Of a DNA stretch of 64,000 bases, positions 27,554 to 39,023 are shown piece after piece. The notes beneath the pieces are model-generated. The model was given only the letters and a program-made list of their open reading frames with translations, did no database searches and was not told the DNA's origin. A program made the translations under genes and the position numbers. This DNA comes from Perlucidibaca piscinae DSM 21586 (GTDB lineage: Bacteria; Pseudomonadota; Gammaproteobacteria; Pseudomonadales; Moraxellaceae), in the NCBI RefSeq assembly GCF_000420045.1, contig NZ_ATUE01000005.1, forward strand, positions 1-64,000. Direction: 5' to 3'. Position 1 is the stretch's first letter; each line of letters starts with the position of its first letter.

Positions 27554-28333
27554 TCACCCCGCCAGCTGTCGCCGCCAGCCATCGAGCAGGATGCCGGTGG
27601 CGACAGCCGCGTTCAGCGACTCGGCCTGACCGAATCGCGGGATGCTAAGGCGCCGCGTCAGCTGCGCGGCCACTGCCGGCGACAGGCCCTGCGACTCGTT
27701 GCCGATCACCAGCACACCCTCCCGCCAGGGCTTGCCGGCGGCATGCGCGCTCTCCCCGTCCAGCACCGCGCCCAGCACCGGCGTGCCGGCCTGGCGCTGG
27801 CTGGCCAGCCACAGCGGCAGATCGACCTCGACCACCGGCACGCGCAGGAAGGAGCCCATGCTGGCGCTGATCACCTTGGGGTTGCTGCGCTCGCTGGTGG
27901 TTGCCGAACAGACGATCTGACGCACCCCGTACCAGTCGGCGAGACGCCAGATGGTTCCCAGGTTGCCGGGGTCACGGATGTCGTCCAGGGCCAGCGTGAG
28001 CTCGCCGGCGCGCAGGGGCTGCAGGCTGGCGGTGCGCTGTCCGGCAATGGCGAGAGCGTGCTCGTTGTGCTCGAAGGTGCTCAGGCTGGTGAGCAGGCCG
28101 GTGCTGACGCTGATGACCTCGAGGCCGCGCGCCGACGCCGCGGCATGAAAACCCGGCGCCGCATCATGAGTCGCATAGACCGCCAGCACCGGCCAGTCCG
28201 AGGCCAGCAGCTCGAGCACGCTCTTGCGGCCCTCGACCAGGAAGGCACCGTGCTCGCGCCGCCCCTTCTTGCTGTGCAGCTCGCGCACACGTTTCTGCTC
28301 GGCACGGGTCAGGGCATGGGCGTGGTCAGTCAT
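27554..28333 (-). CDS. SpoU/TrmH-family RNA 2'-O-methyltransferase
   Basis: A 259-residue SPOUT enzyme that methylates a ribose in rRNA or tRNA. An N-terminal substrate-binding domain (HSKKGRREHGAFLVEG) precedes the knotted SPOUT domain. Motif 1 is ALDDIRDPGNLGTIWR, motif 2 is LVIGNESQGL, and motif 3 is IPRFGQAESLNAAVA. The ATG at 28333 was chosen because the region up to 28534 has no conserved features. The exact target cannot be assigned. It resembles RlmB/YsgA-type proteins. It converges on ychF with a 9-bp gap. Confidence 0.88.
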   Translation of the reverse strand: MTDHAHALTRAEQKRVRELHSKKGRREHGAFLVEGRKSVLELLASDWPVLAVYATHDAAPGFHAAASARGLEVISVSTGLLTSLSTFEHNEHALAIAGQRTASLQPLRAGELTLALDDIRDPGNLGTIWRLADWYGVRQIVCSATTSERSNPKVISASMGSFLRVPVVEVDLPLWLASQRQAGTPVLGAVLDGESAHAAGKPWREGVLVIGNESQGLSPAVAAQLTRRLSIPRFGQAESLNAAVATGILLDGWRRQLAG

Positions 28334-28415
28334 GATGTCTCGAACAGGCAGTGAAGGCGGCACGGCCGACACCGGCAGGCCATGCGGCCCGGGTGCCCGG
28401 CAAACCCGCATGGTA

Positions 28416-29399
28416 TCAGCTCGCGGTCTGCACCGGCAGCGTGCGCAGGCGCTCGACGCCTTCCACGAAGCGCGTGATGTGACGGAAGGCGCTGCGCGCC
28501 TCCGGCAGCACTGCCGCGAACAGCGGGAACACATGCGGCATGCGGTGCCACTCCTCGTACTGCACCATCACCCCGGCTTCACGGGCACGCACCGCGGTGC
28601 GGCGAGCGTCATCGCGCAGGATCTCGGTGCTGCCCGCCACCATGTACAGCGGCGGCAGCCCCCTGAAGTCGCCGTAGACCGGCGACAGCAGCGGATGACG
28701 CAGGTCACGCTCGCCCCCCAGGAAGCGCCCCAGCTGACGCACCACGTCCGGTGGCAGCATGGGGTCGCGCCAGTCGTTGCCGCGCCGTGACACGGACACC
28801 TCGCTGAGGTCGGTCCAGGGCGAGATGCACACCGCGCAGCCCGGCAGTGGTTCGCCGAGGTCACGCAGGGTCTGCAGCAGCACCAGGGTGAGATGGCCGC
28901 CAGCGGAGTCGCCGCCCACGGTGATGTCCTCGCCGCGATAGCCGCAGGCCAGCAGATAGCGATAGGAGGCCACCGCGTCCTGCTGCCAGTGCTCGAAGGT
29001 GTAGCGCGGCGCCATCCGGTAGTTGGCCGAGAACACGGGGCGCCCCAGACTGTCGGCCAGGCGCCAGGTGATGGGACGGTGCTGCGCAGCCGATCCGAAG
29101 AAGTAGCCACCGCCATGCAGGTAGAGAATGACTTTTCCGGGCGAACGCGTGTCCTCCGGGCAGATCCATTCGCCGCGCACATCAGCACGTCGCACCGGGG
29201 TGACCTGGACATGATCAGGCACCCCTCCCATGACCACGCCGGTGATGGGGTAGAGCTGACGGATGAGACGCATGCTCCACGGACCGCGCACGCCGGTGGC
29301 GATGGGGCGGACCGACAGCGACATGAGCCAGCCCAGGGCATGTGCCTGCAGGCTGTTGCGAACGCGGGGACGGAGAATGCGGGCATTGGGTGCGAACAT
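28416..29399 (-). CDS. HSL-family alpha/beta hydrolase (esterase/lipase)
   Basis: A 327-residue hydrolase of the hormone-sensitive-lipase group. The oxyanion motif HGGG lies at residues 95-98. The nucleophile Ser165 is in GGDSAGG, the acid is Asp263 or Asp264 (STEILRDD), and the base is His289 (RMPHVFPLF). It would hydrolyse short or medium acyl esters. No signal peptide is obvious. A perfect inverted repeat stands 17-36 bp upstream of the start and may be an operator. The gene is transcribed away from ybeZ. Confidence 0.87.
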   Translation of the reverse strand: MFAPNARILRPRVRNSLQAHALGWLMSLSVRPIATGVRGPWSMRLIRQLYPITGVVMGGVPDHVQVTPVRRADVRGEWICPEDTRSPGKVILYLHGGGYFFGSAAQHRPITWRLADSLGRPVFSANYRMAPRYTFEHWQQDAVASYRYLLACGYRGEDITVGGDSAGGHLTLVLLQTLRDLGEPLPGCAVCISPWTDLSEVSVSRRGNDWRDPMLPPDVVRQLGRFLGGERDLRHPLLSPVYGDFRGLPPLYMVAGSTEILRDDARRTAVRAREAGVMVQYEEWHRMPHVFPLFAAVLPEARSAFRHITRFVEGVERLRTLPVQTAS

Positions 29400-29415
29400 G
29401 AAAAGCGGGACTCCG

Positions 29416-29435
29416 TCATGACCAGGCAGTCATGA
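29416..29435 (-). promoter_or_regulatory. 20-bp palindrome upstream of the HSL esterase
   Basis: TCATGAC and GTCATGA form a perfect inverted repeat around a 6-bp centre, 17 bp upstream of the esterase ATG. Size and symmetry suit a TetR- or MarR-type operator, but no regulator gene is next to it. Confidence 0.4.
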
Positions 29436-29558
29436 ATCCGACATTAGCCGCTTTTGCCGGCTTGTCAATCACGGGGCGACGCCCGGCCGGTGCGCAGCTG
29501 CGATCACGCACCGCTTTCGGTTACTATCGGTCAACGTTCCGCCACACGCAGCCCCGCC

Positions 29559-30599
29559 TTGACGAACACACCCGCCCAGACCCGCCGCACCCTTGAGCTG
29601 ACACCGCAGGATCCGCGCCGCCTGTCCCTGCTCTGCGGACAGTTCCACGAGCACCTGAAACTGATCGAGCAGCGCCTGCAGGTGCAGATCCACATGCGCG
29701 GCCACAGCCTCACCGTGCACGGCCAGGCTGCCGCCGTGGCAGTCGCCGAACAGGTCATCGAGCGCCTCTACGTGGAGACCGAAGAGGCACATCTGCTGAC
29801 CCCGGAGACCGTGCATCTGGTGCTGCAGATCGCGCTCGGCCAGGACAGCAGCGCCCCCCGTGCAGGCAGCGACAATGATGTCGACGGCCCGGTGCTGATG
29901 ACCAAGAAGGGTGCCATCCGTCCGCGCGGCGACAACCAGCGTCGCTACGTCGAGCAGATCCTCAGCCACGACATCAGCTTCGGCATCGGCCCGGCCGGCA
30001 CCGGCAAGAGCTACCTGGCCGTGGCCTGCGCCGTCGACCAGCTGGAAAAGGACGTGATTCGCCGCATCATCCTGGTCAGGCCGGCGGTCGAGGCCGGCGA
30101 GAAGCTCGGCTTCCTGCCCGGCGACCTGTCGGAGAAGATCAATCCCTACCTGCGCCCGCTCTACGACGCACTCTACGAGATGCTCGGTGCCGAGCGCGTG
30201 GCCAAGCTCATCGAGCGCCAGGTCATCGAAGTGGCGCCGCTGGCCTACATGCGCGGACGCACGCTGAACCATGCCTTCATCATTCTCGACGAAGGCCAGA
30301 ACACCACGCCGGAACAGATGAAGATGTTCCTGACCCGCCTCGGCTACGGCTCGCGCGCGGTCATCACCGGCGACATCACCCAGGTCGACCTGCCGCGCGG
30401 CGTGCCCTCGGGCCTGGCCCAGGCCCTGCGCATCCTCGATGGCGTCGACGGCATTCACGTGACCCGCTTCCAGTCACGTGACGTGGTTCGTCATCCGCTG
30501 GTCATGCGCATCGTCGATGCTTACGAACGCTGGGATGCCGCCCAGGCCGCGAGCCGTCCGGACACGGTGCGTGCTGTCGGCAACGGAGCGGCGTCATGA
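29559..30599 (+). CDS. ybeZ: PhoH-like ATPase YbeZ (TTG start)
   Basis: YbeZ is a PhoH-domain ATPase/helicase-like partner of the endonuclease YbeY. No ATG opens the conserved N-terminus. TTG at 29559 gives 346 residues, the same as E. coli YbeZ, starting LTNTPAQTRRTLELTP. A more distant TTG at 29454 would add a non-conserved stretch. An N-terminal KH-like region precedes the P-loop GPAGTGKS, and the Walker B region reads FIILDEGQN. It overlaps ybeY by 4 bp. The weak ribosome site and TTG start suggest low expression. Confidence 0.93.
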   Translation: MTNTPAQTRRTLELTPQDPRRLSLLCGQFHEHLKLIEQRLQVQIHMRGHSLTVHGQAAAVAVAEQVIERLYVETEEAHLLTPETVHLVLQIALGQDSSAPRAGSDNDVDGPVLMTKKGAIRPRGDNQRRYVEQILSHDISFGIGPAGTGKSYLAVACAVDQLEKDVIRRIILVRPAVEAGEKLGFLPGDLSEKINPYLRPLYDALYEMLGAERVAKLIERQVIEVAPLAYMRGRTLNHAFIILDEGQNTTPEQMKMFLTRLGYGSRAVITGDITQVDLPRGVPSGLAQALRILDGVDGIHVTRFQSRDVVRHPLVMRIVDAYERWDAAQAASRPDTVRAVGNGAAS

Positions 30600-31165
30600 G
30601 CCTGTCGCTGTGGCTGGAGGCCGACCCGGAGCTGGCTGCCGCCGACCTGCTGGACGAGACCCAGGTGCAGCGCTGGCTGGAGGACGCCCTGGACTGGCTG
30701 CGCGCCAACCCGCAGGCGGTGCCGGAAAGCGCCCTGCGTGCCGGCGTGCTGTCCGGGGCCGATCTCGACCTGGCCGTGCGCATTGTCGGTGACGAGGAAA
30801 GCCGCACGCTGAACCATGACTACCGCGGCATGGACAAGTCCACCAACGTGCTGTCCTTTCCCACCGATCTGCCGGCGGACATCCTGCCCGAGCTGGATGC
30901 CCTGCCGCTGGGCGACCTCGTCATCTGCGCCCCGGTGATGCGCCGCGAGGCCGACAGCCAGGGCAAGGCACTGCAGGCGCACTGGGCGCATCTGCTGCTG
31001 CACGGCCTGCTGCACCTGCTTGGCCATGACCACCTCGACGATGACGAGGCCGAGGTCATGGAGGCACTGGAAATAACCGTTCTCGCCCGCTGGGGCATAG
31101 AGAACCCGTATGATGAAACCGCCCCCGCACCGGGAGCGAATCAGGAGAGGAACACCACACCATGA
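30596..31165 (+). CDS. ybeY: Endoribonuclease YbeY (16S rRNA 3' maturation)
   Basis: YbeY is a zinc-dependent RNase acting in rRNA maturation and ribosome quality control. The metal site HGLLHLLGHDH near residue 142 supplies three His ligands. The preceding ESRTLNHDYRGMDKSTNVLSF block is conserved. The C-terminus after residue 170 is a short, poorly conserved Pro/Ala tail. Overlaps of 4 bp on both sides tie it to ybeZ and corC. Confidence 0.95.
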   Translation: MSLSLWLEADPELAAADLLDETQVQRWLEDALDWLRANPQAVPESALRAGVLSGADLDLAVRIVGDEESRTLNHDYRGMDKSTNVLSFPTDLPADILPELDALPLGDLVICAPVMRREADSQGKALQAHWAHLLLHGLLHLLGHDHLDDDEAEVMEALEITVLARWGIENPYDETAPAPGANQERNTTP

Positions 31166-32010
31166 GCGAGGGTCGATCGTCGGGCGACAGTCCGAAGTCC
31201 TGGCTGAGCCGTATCACCGATGCCTGGAGCGCCGAGCCGAACACGCGCGAGGAGCTCATCGCCATCATCCGCGAGGCCGCCAGCCGCGGCCTGATGGACG
31301 TCGAGGCCCAGCACATCATCGAATCCACGCTGCAGGTGTCCGAGCGCCAGGTGCGCGAGATCATGATTCCGCGCGCACAGATGGTCGCCATCCGTGCCGA
31401 TGACGAACTCCGCGAGTTTCTTCCGGTGCTGATCGAGTCCGCGCACTCGCGCTTTCCGGTGCTCGCTGCCGACAACCCCGACGAGGTGCTCGGCATCCTC
31501 TTCGCCAAGGACCTGCTCAAGCTGCTGCTCGAGGACCGTGAACGCCTGGCCCTCAAGGATTATCTGCGTCCGGCATTCTTCGTGCCCGAATCGACCCACC
31601 TCGACAAGCTGATCCGCGAATTCCGCAGCAAGAAGAGCCACATGGCCATCGTGATCAACGAGTACGGCGGCATCGCCGGCCTGGTCACGCTGGAGGATGC
31701 GCTCGAGCAGATCGTCGGCGAGATCGACGACGAGCATGACTACGAGAACGACGAGGACGTGATGATCCGCGAGGTGGCGCCGCGCGAGTGGGTGGTCAAG
31801 GCGCTGACCCCCATCGCCGAGTTCAACGAGCACTTCGGCACCCACTTCGACAACGACGACGTCGACACCATCGCCGGCATCGTGCTCAACGCCTTCGAGC
31901 GCCTGCCCGAGAAGGACGAGAGCATCGAGCTGGAGCGCTGGCGCATCACCGTGCTCGCCGCCGATTCGCGCAGCTTGCGCCTGCTCAAGGTCGAACCCCG
32001 CACCCGCTGA
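31162..32010 (+). CDS. corC: CorC/YbeX, CBS-domain protein
   Basis: CorC (YbeX) is a cytoplasmic protein with two CBS domains and a CorC_HlyC domain. It is linked to magnesium/cobalt efflux and more recently to ribosome metabolism. The 282-residue protein shows the CBS segment beginning REIMIPRAQMVAI, the second ending NEYGGIAGLVTLEDALE, and the C-terminal domain with GTHFDNDDVDTIAGIV. It has no membrane segment. It overlaps ybeY and precedes lnt by 15 bp, as in other gammaproteobacteria. Confidence 0.94.
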   Translation: MSEGRSSGDSPKSWLSRITDAWSAEPNTREELIAIIREAASRGLMDVEAQHIIESTLQVSERQVREIMIPRAQMVAIRADDELREFLPVLIESAHSRFPVLAADNPDEVLGILFAKDLLKLLLEDRERLALKDYLRPAFFVPESTHLDKLIREFRSKKSHMAIVINEYGGIAGLVTLEDALEQIVGEIDDEHDYENDEDVMIREVAPREWVVKALTPIAEFNEHFGTHFDNDDVDTIAGIVLNAFERLPEKDESIELERWRITVLAADSRSLRLLKVEPRTR

Positions 32011-33441
32011 TCGTCAGGGCATTTCATGAACAGGCTTTTCTCCCTGCTGGCCGACTGGCGCCAACGTCGTGTCGCCCTGCCGCTGGCCTTCCTGCTCGGT
32101 GCCGCCATGCCGCTGGCACTGGCCCCGCTGACCTGGTGGCCGGTGGCCCTGCTCGCCCTGGGCGTGTTCAGTGAACTGCTGCGCGAGCAGACGCCACGCC
32201 GCGCCGCCCTGCTCAGCTACCTGTTCGGTGTCGGCCTCTGGCTGCATGGCGCGAGCTGGCTGGTGGTGTCCATGCACGACTACGGCGGCACCTCGTGGCC
32301 GCTGTCGCTGCTGCTGCTCGCCTTTGTCGCCGCCGTCATGGCCCTGCTGTACTGGCCGCTGGGCTGGCTGGCCGGCGTGCTGCGCAGCCCGCGCGGGCTC
32401 TGGCTGATCCTGCCGGCACTCTGGGTAGCGGGCGAGTGGCTGCGCAGCTGGGTCTTCACCGGTTTTCCCTGGCTGATGACCGGCTACGGCTTCATCGACA
32501 CGCCGCTGGCCGGCTGGGCACCGCTGCTCGGCATCTACGGCGTCAGCTTTGCCGCCGGCGTCACCGCCGTCGCGCTGATGGCGATCTGGCGCGAGGGCAA
32601 GCAGGCACCCGCCGCCATCCTCATGCTTGGCCTGCTCTGGATTGGCGGCGGCCTGCTCAAGCCGGTGGCGTGGACGCAGATTGACCGCACCAAGCCGGTC
32701 AGTGTCAGCCTGGTGCAGGGCAACATCCCGCAGGAGTCCAAGTGGGCACTGGAGTGGCGTGACAAGACGGTGAAGATCTTCCGTGACATGACCGCCAGCG
32801 AATGGGGCCGCGATGTCGTGGTGTGGCCGGAGGCCGCCATCCCGATGTTCGCGCACGAGGCACAGCTGGAGCTGATGGAACTGGAAAGCGAGGCGCTCAA
32901 GCATCAGACCGCCTTTGTCACCGGCGTTCCCTACGCGACCTGGAATCCGTCACGCACCGGCGTGCTGTTCTACAACAGCATCGTCGCTCTGGGTGACGGC
33001 TTCGGTCTCTATCACAAGCAGCAGCTGGTGCCGATGGGCGAGTACGTGCCCTTCGAGCACCTGCTGCGCGGCCTGATTCCGTTCTTCAACCTGCCCATGT
33101 CCAGCTTCAGCTGGGGCCCGGCCGAGCAGCCGCCACTGGGGGTGAAGCAGTACCGCATGGCGCCGTTCATCTGCTACGAGATCGCCTACCCGTCGCTGGT
33201 GCAGCGCCTGTCGCAGGAGACCGCCTTTCTCGCCACCATCAGCAACGATGGCTGGTTCGGCCGCTCCATCGGTCCTGCCCAGCATCTGCAGATGGTACGC
33301 ATGCGTGCGCTGGAAACCGGCCGCTACATTCTGCGCGGCACCAACAATGGCGCCACCGCCATCATCGACGAACAGGGCCGCATCACGGCCGCCATCCCCA
33401 GCTTCGAGCGCCGGGTGCTGCGCGGCGAGGTCTACCCGGCC

Positions 33442-34503
<1,062 letters not shown>

Positions 34504-34554
34504 GTCTGCACTCCTCATGATGGTGAACGGCGGCCGATGTTCGGTGCTGCCGTC

Positions 34555-34584
34555 TTGGAAAAACGTCGGCGAGCTGGCTAGACT
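34555..34584 (+). promoter_or_regulatory. candidate sigma-70 promoter for the SDR39U1 gene
   Basis: TTGGAA (34555-34560) and TAGACT (34579-34584) are separated by 18 bp. A local AT-rich stretch follows at 34591-34604, and the gene's GAGG ribosome site lies 8 nt before its ATG. The match is moderate. Confidence 0.4.
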
Positions 34585-34620
34585 GGGCGCCAATTAAAAT
34601 AATGACATGAGGCACGTGAC

Positions 34621-35553
34621 ATGGACATCCTGATCACCGGCGGCACCGGTTTCATCGGCAGCCTGCTGGTCCCGACCCTGACCGGGACCGCGGAGGAGCC
34701 GCGCGATCACGTCACCCTGCTGACGCGCTTTCCGAGCCGGGTCAGTGCCGCACGCCGCGACCTGATCGAGGCCGGCCGCCTGCGTGTCATCGGCTCGCTG
34801 GACGAGCTCTCCCGCGAGACCCGCTTCGATGCCGTCATCAACCTCGCTGGCGAAGGCATTGCCGACCGGCCATGGACGCGCCAGCGCAAGCGCGAGCTGC
34901 ACAGCAGCCGCATCATGACCACCGAGGCGCTGGTCGACTGGCTGCGCCTGGCGAAGCACAAGCCGGAAGTGCTGATCTCGGGATCGGCCGTGGGCTGGTA
35001 CGGCAACCAGGGCGATCTGCTGCTCGAGGAGAGCAGCCCGCCGCATGAAGAGTTCGTGCATGAACTGTGTCGTGACTGGGAACAGGCGGCACTGGCCGCC
35101 AGCCGGCTCGGCATACGCGTCTGTCTGCTGCGCACCGGCGTGGTCATCGGTGCCGGCGGCGGCATGCTGCGTCGCCTGCTGCCGGTGTTCACCCTCGGCC
35201 TCGGCGGAGCTCTCGGCAGCGGCAACCAGTACCTGTCGTGGATCTCCCTGCCCGATGTCGTGCAGGTCATCCTGCGCCTGCTCTGCGACCGCGAGATGTC
35301 CGGGGTCTACAACCTCACCGGCCCGCGGCCGGTCACCAACCAGGAGTTCGCGCAGACCCTGGGACAGCTGCTGCGACGTCCGGCCGTGCTCAAGGTGCCG
35401 GCGTCGGTGATCAAGCTGGCCATGGGCGAGATGTCCACGCTGCTGCTCGATGGTCAGCGCGTCATCCCCAGCCGCCTGCTGCAGGCTCGCCACCACTTCG
35501 TTCATGCCACCCTGGAGACCGCGCTGCGCGCCGCCCTGTCGCGTCCGGGCTGA
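34621..35553 (+). CDS. TIGR01777-family epimerase (SDR39U1/YfcH)
   Basis: A 310-residue atypical short-chain dehydrogenase. The nucleotide loop ITGGTGFIGS is at the extreme N-terminus, NLAGEGIADRPW follows the third strand, and SGSAVGWYGNQGD is the signature segment of the SDR39U1 family. A C-terminal DUF1731 ends the protein. The cellular role of this widespread family is unknown; yfcH and human SDR39U1 are members. The downstream export genes start 91 bp later and could be co-transcribed. Confidence 0.9.
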   Translation: MDILITGGTGFIGSLLVPTLTGTAEEPRDHVTLLTRFPSRVSAARRDLIEAGRLRVIGSLDELSRETRFDAVINLAGEGIADRPWTRQRKRELHSSRIMTTEALVDWLRLAKHKPEVLISGSAVGWYGNQGDLLLEESSPPHEEFVHELCRDWEQAALAASRLGIRVCLLRTGVVIGAGGGMLRRLLPVFTLGLGGALGSGNQYLSWISLPDVVQVILRLLCDREMSGVYNLTGPRPVTNQEFAQTLGQLLRRPAVLKVPASVIKLAMGEMSTLLLDGQRVIPSRLLQARHHFVHATLETALRAALSRPG

Positions 35554-35644
35554 GAACGGCCACGGCGTGCCGTGTCGGCGAGCGGCCGTGCGCAGCGTTA
35601 TGACTGGGCATGAACGCCTGCATCATCCCCGGGAGCCCGTGAAC

Positions 35645-37066
35645 GTGCCCGAACACCGACTTGCCGATGACCTGTCACCGCCGCCTCGCTCACGAGGCCG
35701 GCGCACTGCCACCGGGCTCCTGGCCGCATGCCTGCTGATGGCCGGCACGCCGACCCTGGCGCGCACGGCTCCGGCATCGCCAGCGCCAACTCCTGCTGCC
35801 GCCTGCGTCGACCTGGGCACGGAACCGGTCACGCTGGCGGCGCTCATCGACCGTGCCCTGTGCGCCAATGTCGACACGCGCAGCGCCTGGCAGCGCATCC
35901 GGGGCCAGCAGGCGCAGGTCGGCGTGGCCCGCGCGGCCTTCCTGCCCAGCCTCGACGCCACCGCCAGCCAGCGTCGCCAGCTCGGCGACCGTGCGCCGGG
36001 CAGCGACCCGGACCAGACCGGCGTCAGTCTGTCCGCCAGCTGGCTGCTCTGGGACTTCGGCGGGCGCCGCGCCAACCTCGCGCAGGCCCGTCAGACCCTC
36101 GCTGCCTTGCAGGCCGGCCTGGACAGTCGCAGCCAGCAGATCGCACAGGCGGCCATTGCCGCCTACTTCCGTCAGCTGGCGGCAAGTGCCGCGCTTCAGG
36201 CGGCGGATGCCTCGGTGACCAGTGCCGCTGAGACCGTGCGCGCCGCCAGCCAGCGCCTGCGCGTCGGGCTGGGCACCCGGGCCGAACTGCTGCAGGCGGA
36301 AACCGCGCTGGCCCAGGCCAGGCTGCTGCAGATCCAGCGTGCCGGCGAGCTGGCGGCGGGTGCCGGTGCGCTCGCCGTGACCGCCGGCTACGAGGCCGAT
36401 CGCGCCATCCGCCTGGTGGAGACGCTGCCGGAGCCCGCGCGCAGCCCGGCCCCGCCGGCGCTGGCAACGCTGCTGGCCGAAGCCCGGCAGCGTCATCCCG
36501 ACCGCCTGGCCCAGCTCGCCAGCCGTGACGCCGCCGAATCGGAGCTGGATCGCCTGGCTGCCCAGCGCCTGCCCCAGCTCAGTGTCTCCGCCAGTCGCAG
36601 CGACACGCGTGACAGCGACGGACGCATCGACAGCGGACAGGTCGCGCTCACGGCCACCGTGCCCCTGTTCACCGGCGGTCGCCAGACCTGGCAGGAAGAG
36701 GCGGCGCGCAGCAGCATCGCGCTCGCCGACATCGCCATTCGCCAGACCGAGCAGCAGATAAGCCTCGCGGTATGGCAGGCCTGGCATGGCCTGGTCACGG
36801 CGCGCGCGCGCGTCGATGCCAGTGACCAGCTGCTGGCGTCGGCCAGCGAAGCCACGCGGGCCGCGCTGGCCCGTTACCAGGCCGGTCTTGGTGACCTGCT
36901 GACCCTGCTGCGTGCCCAGGACGACCTCGCCGACGCCCGCCAGCAGCAGGCGCGGGCACGTCATGACTGGGCTGCCGCCCGACTCGAACTGGCCCGTGCC
37001 AGCGGCCTGCTGATCCGCGACCCCGATCCGCTGCTGTCCCGGCCTGACCAGGAAACCACGCCATGA
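35645..37066 (+). CDS. TolC-family outer-membrane efflux protein (GTG start)
   Basis: An OEP-domain protein that would form the outer-membrane duct of the exporter encoded by the next three genes. The start is placed at GTG 35645, with GGGAG 9 nt upstream. ATG 35600 is a longer alternative. The 473 residues begin with a basic n-region and a signal peptide (about residues 23-40, ending TPTLA). Two long helical OEP repeats follow, the first with RAAFLPSLDATASQ and the second with RLPQLSVSAS. It overlaps the adaptor gene by 4 bp. Confidence 0.88.
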   Translation: MPEHRLADDLSPPPRSRGRRTATGLLAACLLMAGTPTLARTAPASPAPTPAAACVDLGTEPVTLAALIDRALCANVDTRSAWQRIRGQQAQVGVARAAFLPSLDATASQRRQLGDRAPGSDPDQTGVSLSASWLLWDFGGRRANLAQARQTLAALQAGLDSRSQQIAQAAIAAYFRQLAASAALQAADASVTSAAETVRAASQRLRVGLGTRAELLQAETALAQARLLQIQRAGELAAGAGALAVTAGYEADRAIRLVETLPEPARSPAPPALATLLAEARQRHPDRLAQLASRDAAESELDRLAAQRLPQLSVSASRSDTRDSDGRIDSGQVALTATVPLFTGGRQTWQEEAARSSIALADIAIRQTEQQISLAVWQAWHGLVTARARVDASDQLLASASEATRAALARYQAGLGDLLTLLRAQDDLADARQQQARARHDWAAARLELARASGLLIRDPDPLLSRPDQETTP

Positions 37067-38270
37067 ACCGCCCTACCCTGACCCGCCGACGCCTGCTCTG
37101 GGGCCTGCCCGTGCTGCTGCTGACCGTGCTGGCGCTGGTGCGCTGCCAGCAGGGTGATGACCTGCCCGCGCTGGAGGATGCCGTCGTCGACCGCGGCGAC
37201 ATCACGCGCAGCGTGGCGGCCAACGGCCAGCTCAATCCGGTCACGCTGGTGTCGGTGGGCACCCAGGTGTCCGGCATCGTCACCGCCTACACCGCCGACT
37301 TCAACGACCGGGTCGAGGCTGGCCAGGTACTGATGCAGCTGGACGACTCCCTGCTCCGGGCCCAGCTGCGCCAGTCCGAGGCCGGACTGGCAGCCGCGCG
37401 CTCGGCACTCGACCTGGCACAGGCCGGCTGGCGTCGCGTGCAGCCACTGGCCGGAGACGGCTTTGTCTCGCAGCAGGAGCTTGACCAGGCACGCCAGACC
37501 CTGGCCGATGCCCGCGCCCGCGTGGCCCAGGCCGAGGCCCAGGTCAGCCGTGACCGCGTCAACCTCGGCTATGCCGTGATCCGCTCGCCGGTATCCGGCG
37601 TGGTGGTGTCGCGCGCGGTCGATGTCGGCCAGACCGTGGCCGCCAGCTTCCAGACCCCGGAGCTGTACAAGATCGCCCGCGATCTGCGCGAGATGCAGAT
37701 CAACGCCTACTTCACCGAGTCCGACATCGGCACGGTGCGGGTCGACCAGCCGGTGCGCTTCCGCGTCGATGCCTATCCCGAGCAGTCCTTCGAGGGCCGC
37801 GTGAAGCAGATTCGGCTGAACCCGAAAACCGAGCAGAACGTGGTGACCTACGACGTGGTGATCGGCGTCGACAATCCGGACCAGAAACTGCTGCCCGGCA
37901 TGACCGCCTACGTCAGCATTGCCACCGAGACACGTCGTGACGTGTTGCGGGTGCCGACTGCCGCGCTGCGCTTCCGGCCGCCGGAGGGGGTGGCGAAACT
38001 GGCCGGTGCCGCCACGGAAAAAGCGGCGGACAACGCCGGCAAGCGCTCGCGCCGGGGTGCCGGCAGTGGCGCCGGCGCACAGCGCGGCACGGTCTGGATC
38101 CTCGACGACGACCGCCTGCGCGCGATCACCGTCATGGTCGGGCTCGGCGATCGCGAGTACAGCGAAGTCCTCTCCGGCGAGCTGCGCGAGGGCAGCCGCG
38201 TGATCGTCGGACTCGCCGGCGATGATGTGGCTGCCGCACAGAAGGGCCTGTCGTTCCGGATGGGACGCTG

Positions 38271-38271
<1 letters not shown>
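37063..38271 (+). CDS. MacA/HlyD-type periplasmic adaptor subunit
   Basis: This 402-residue membrane-fusion protein has an N-terminal anchor (residues about 12-27), a lipoyl-like half (GDITRSVAANGQLNPV), a coiled-coil hairpin (about residues 100-165), the second lipoyl half (IRSPVSGVVVSRAVDVGQTV) and beta-barrel domains. RCQ at the end of the anchor is not a good lipobox. An Arg/Gly/Ala-rich insert near residues 325-345 is unusual. It should link the TolC protein to the ABC transporter that follows. It overlaps the ATPase gene by 1 bp. Confidence 0.9.

Positions 38272-39019
<748 letters not shown>

Positions 39020-39023
<4 letters not shown>

Noticed and set aside
34585..34610. AT-rich stretch upstream of the COG0523 gene considered as a Zur or Fur box
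   Set aside because: It lacks the dyad symmetry of either consensus.
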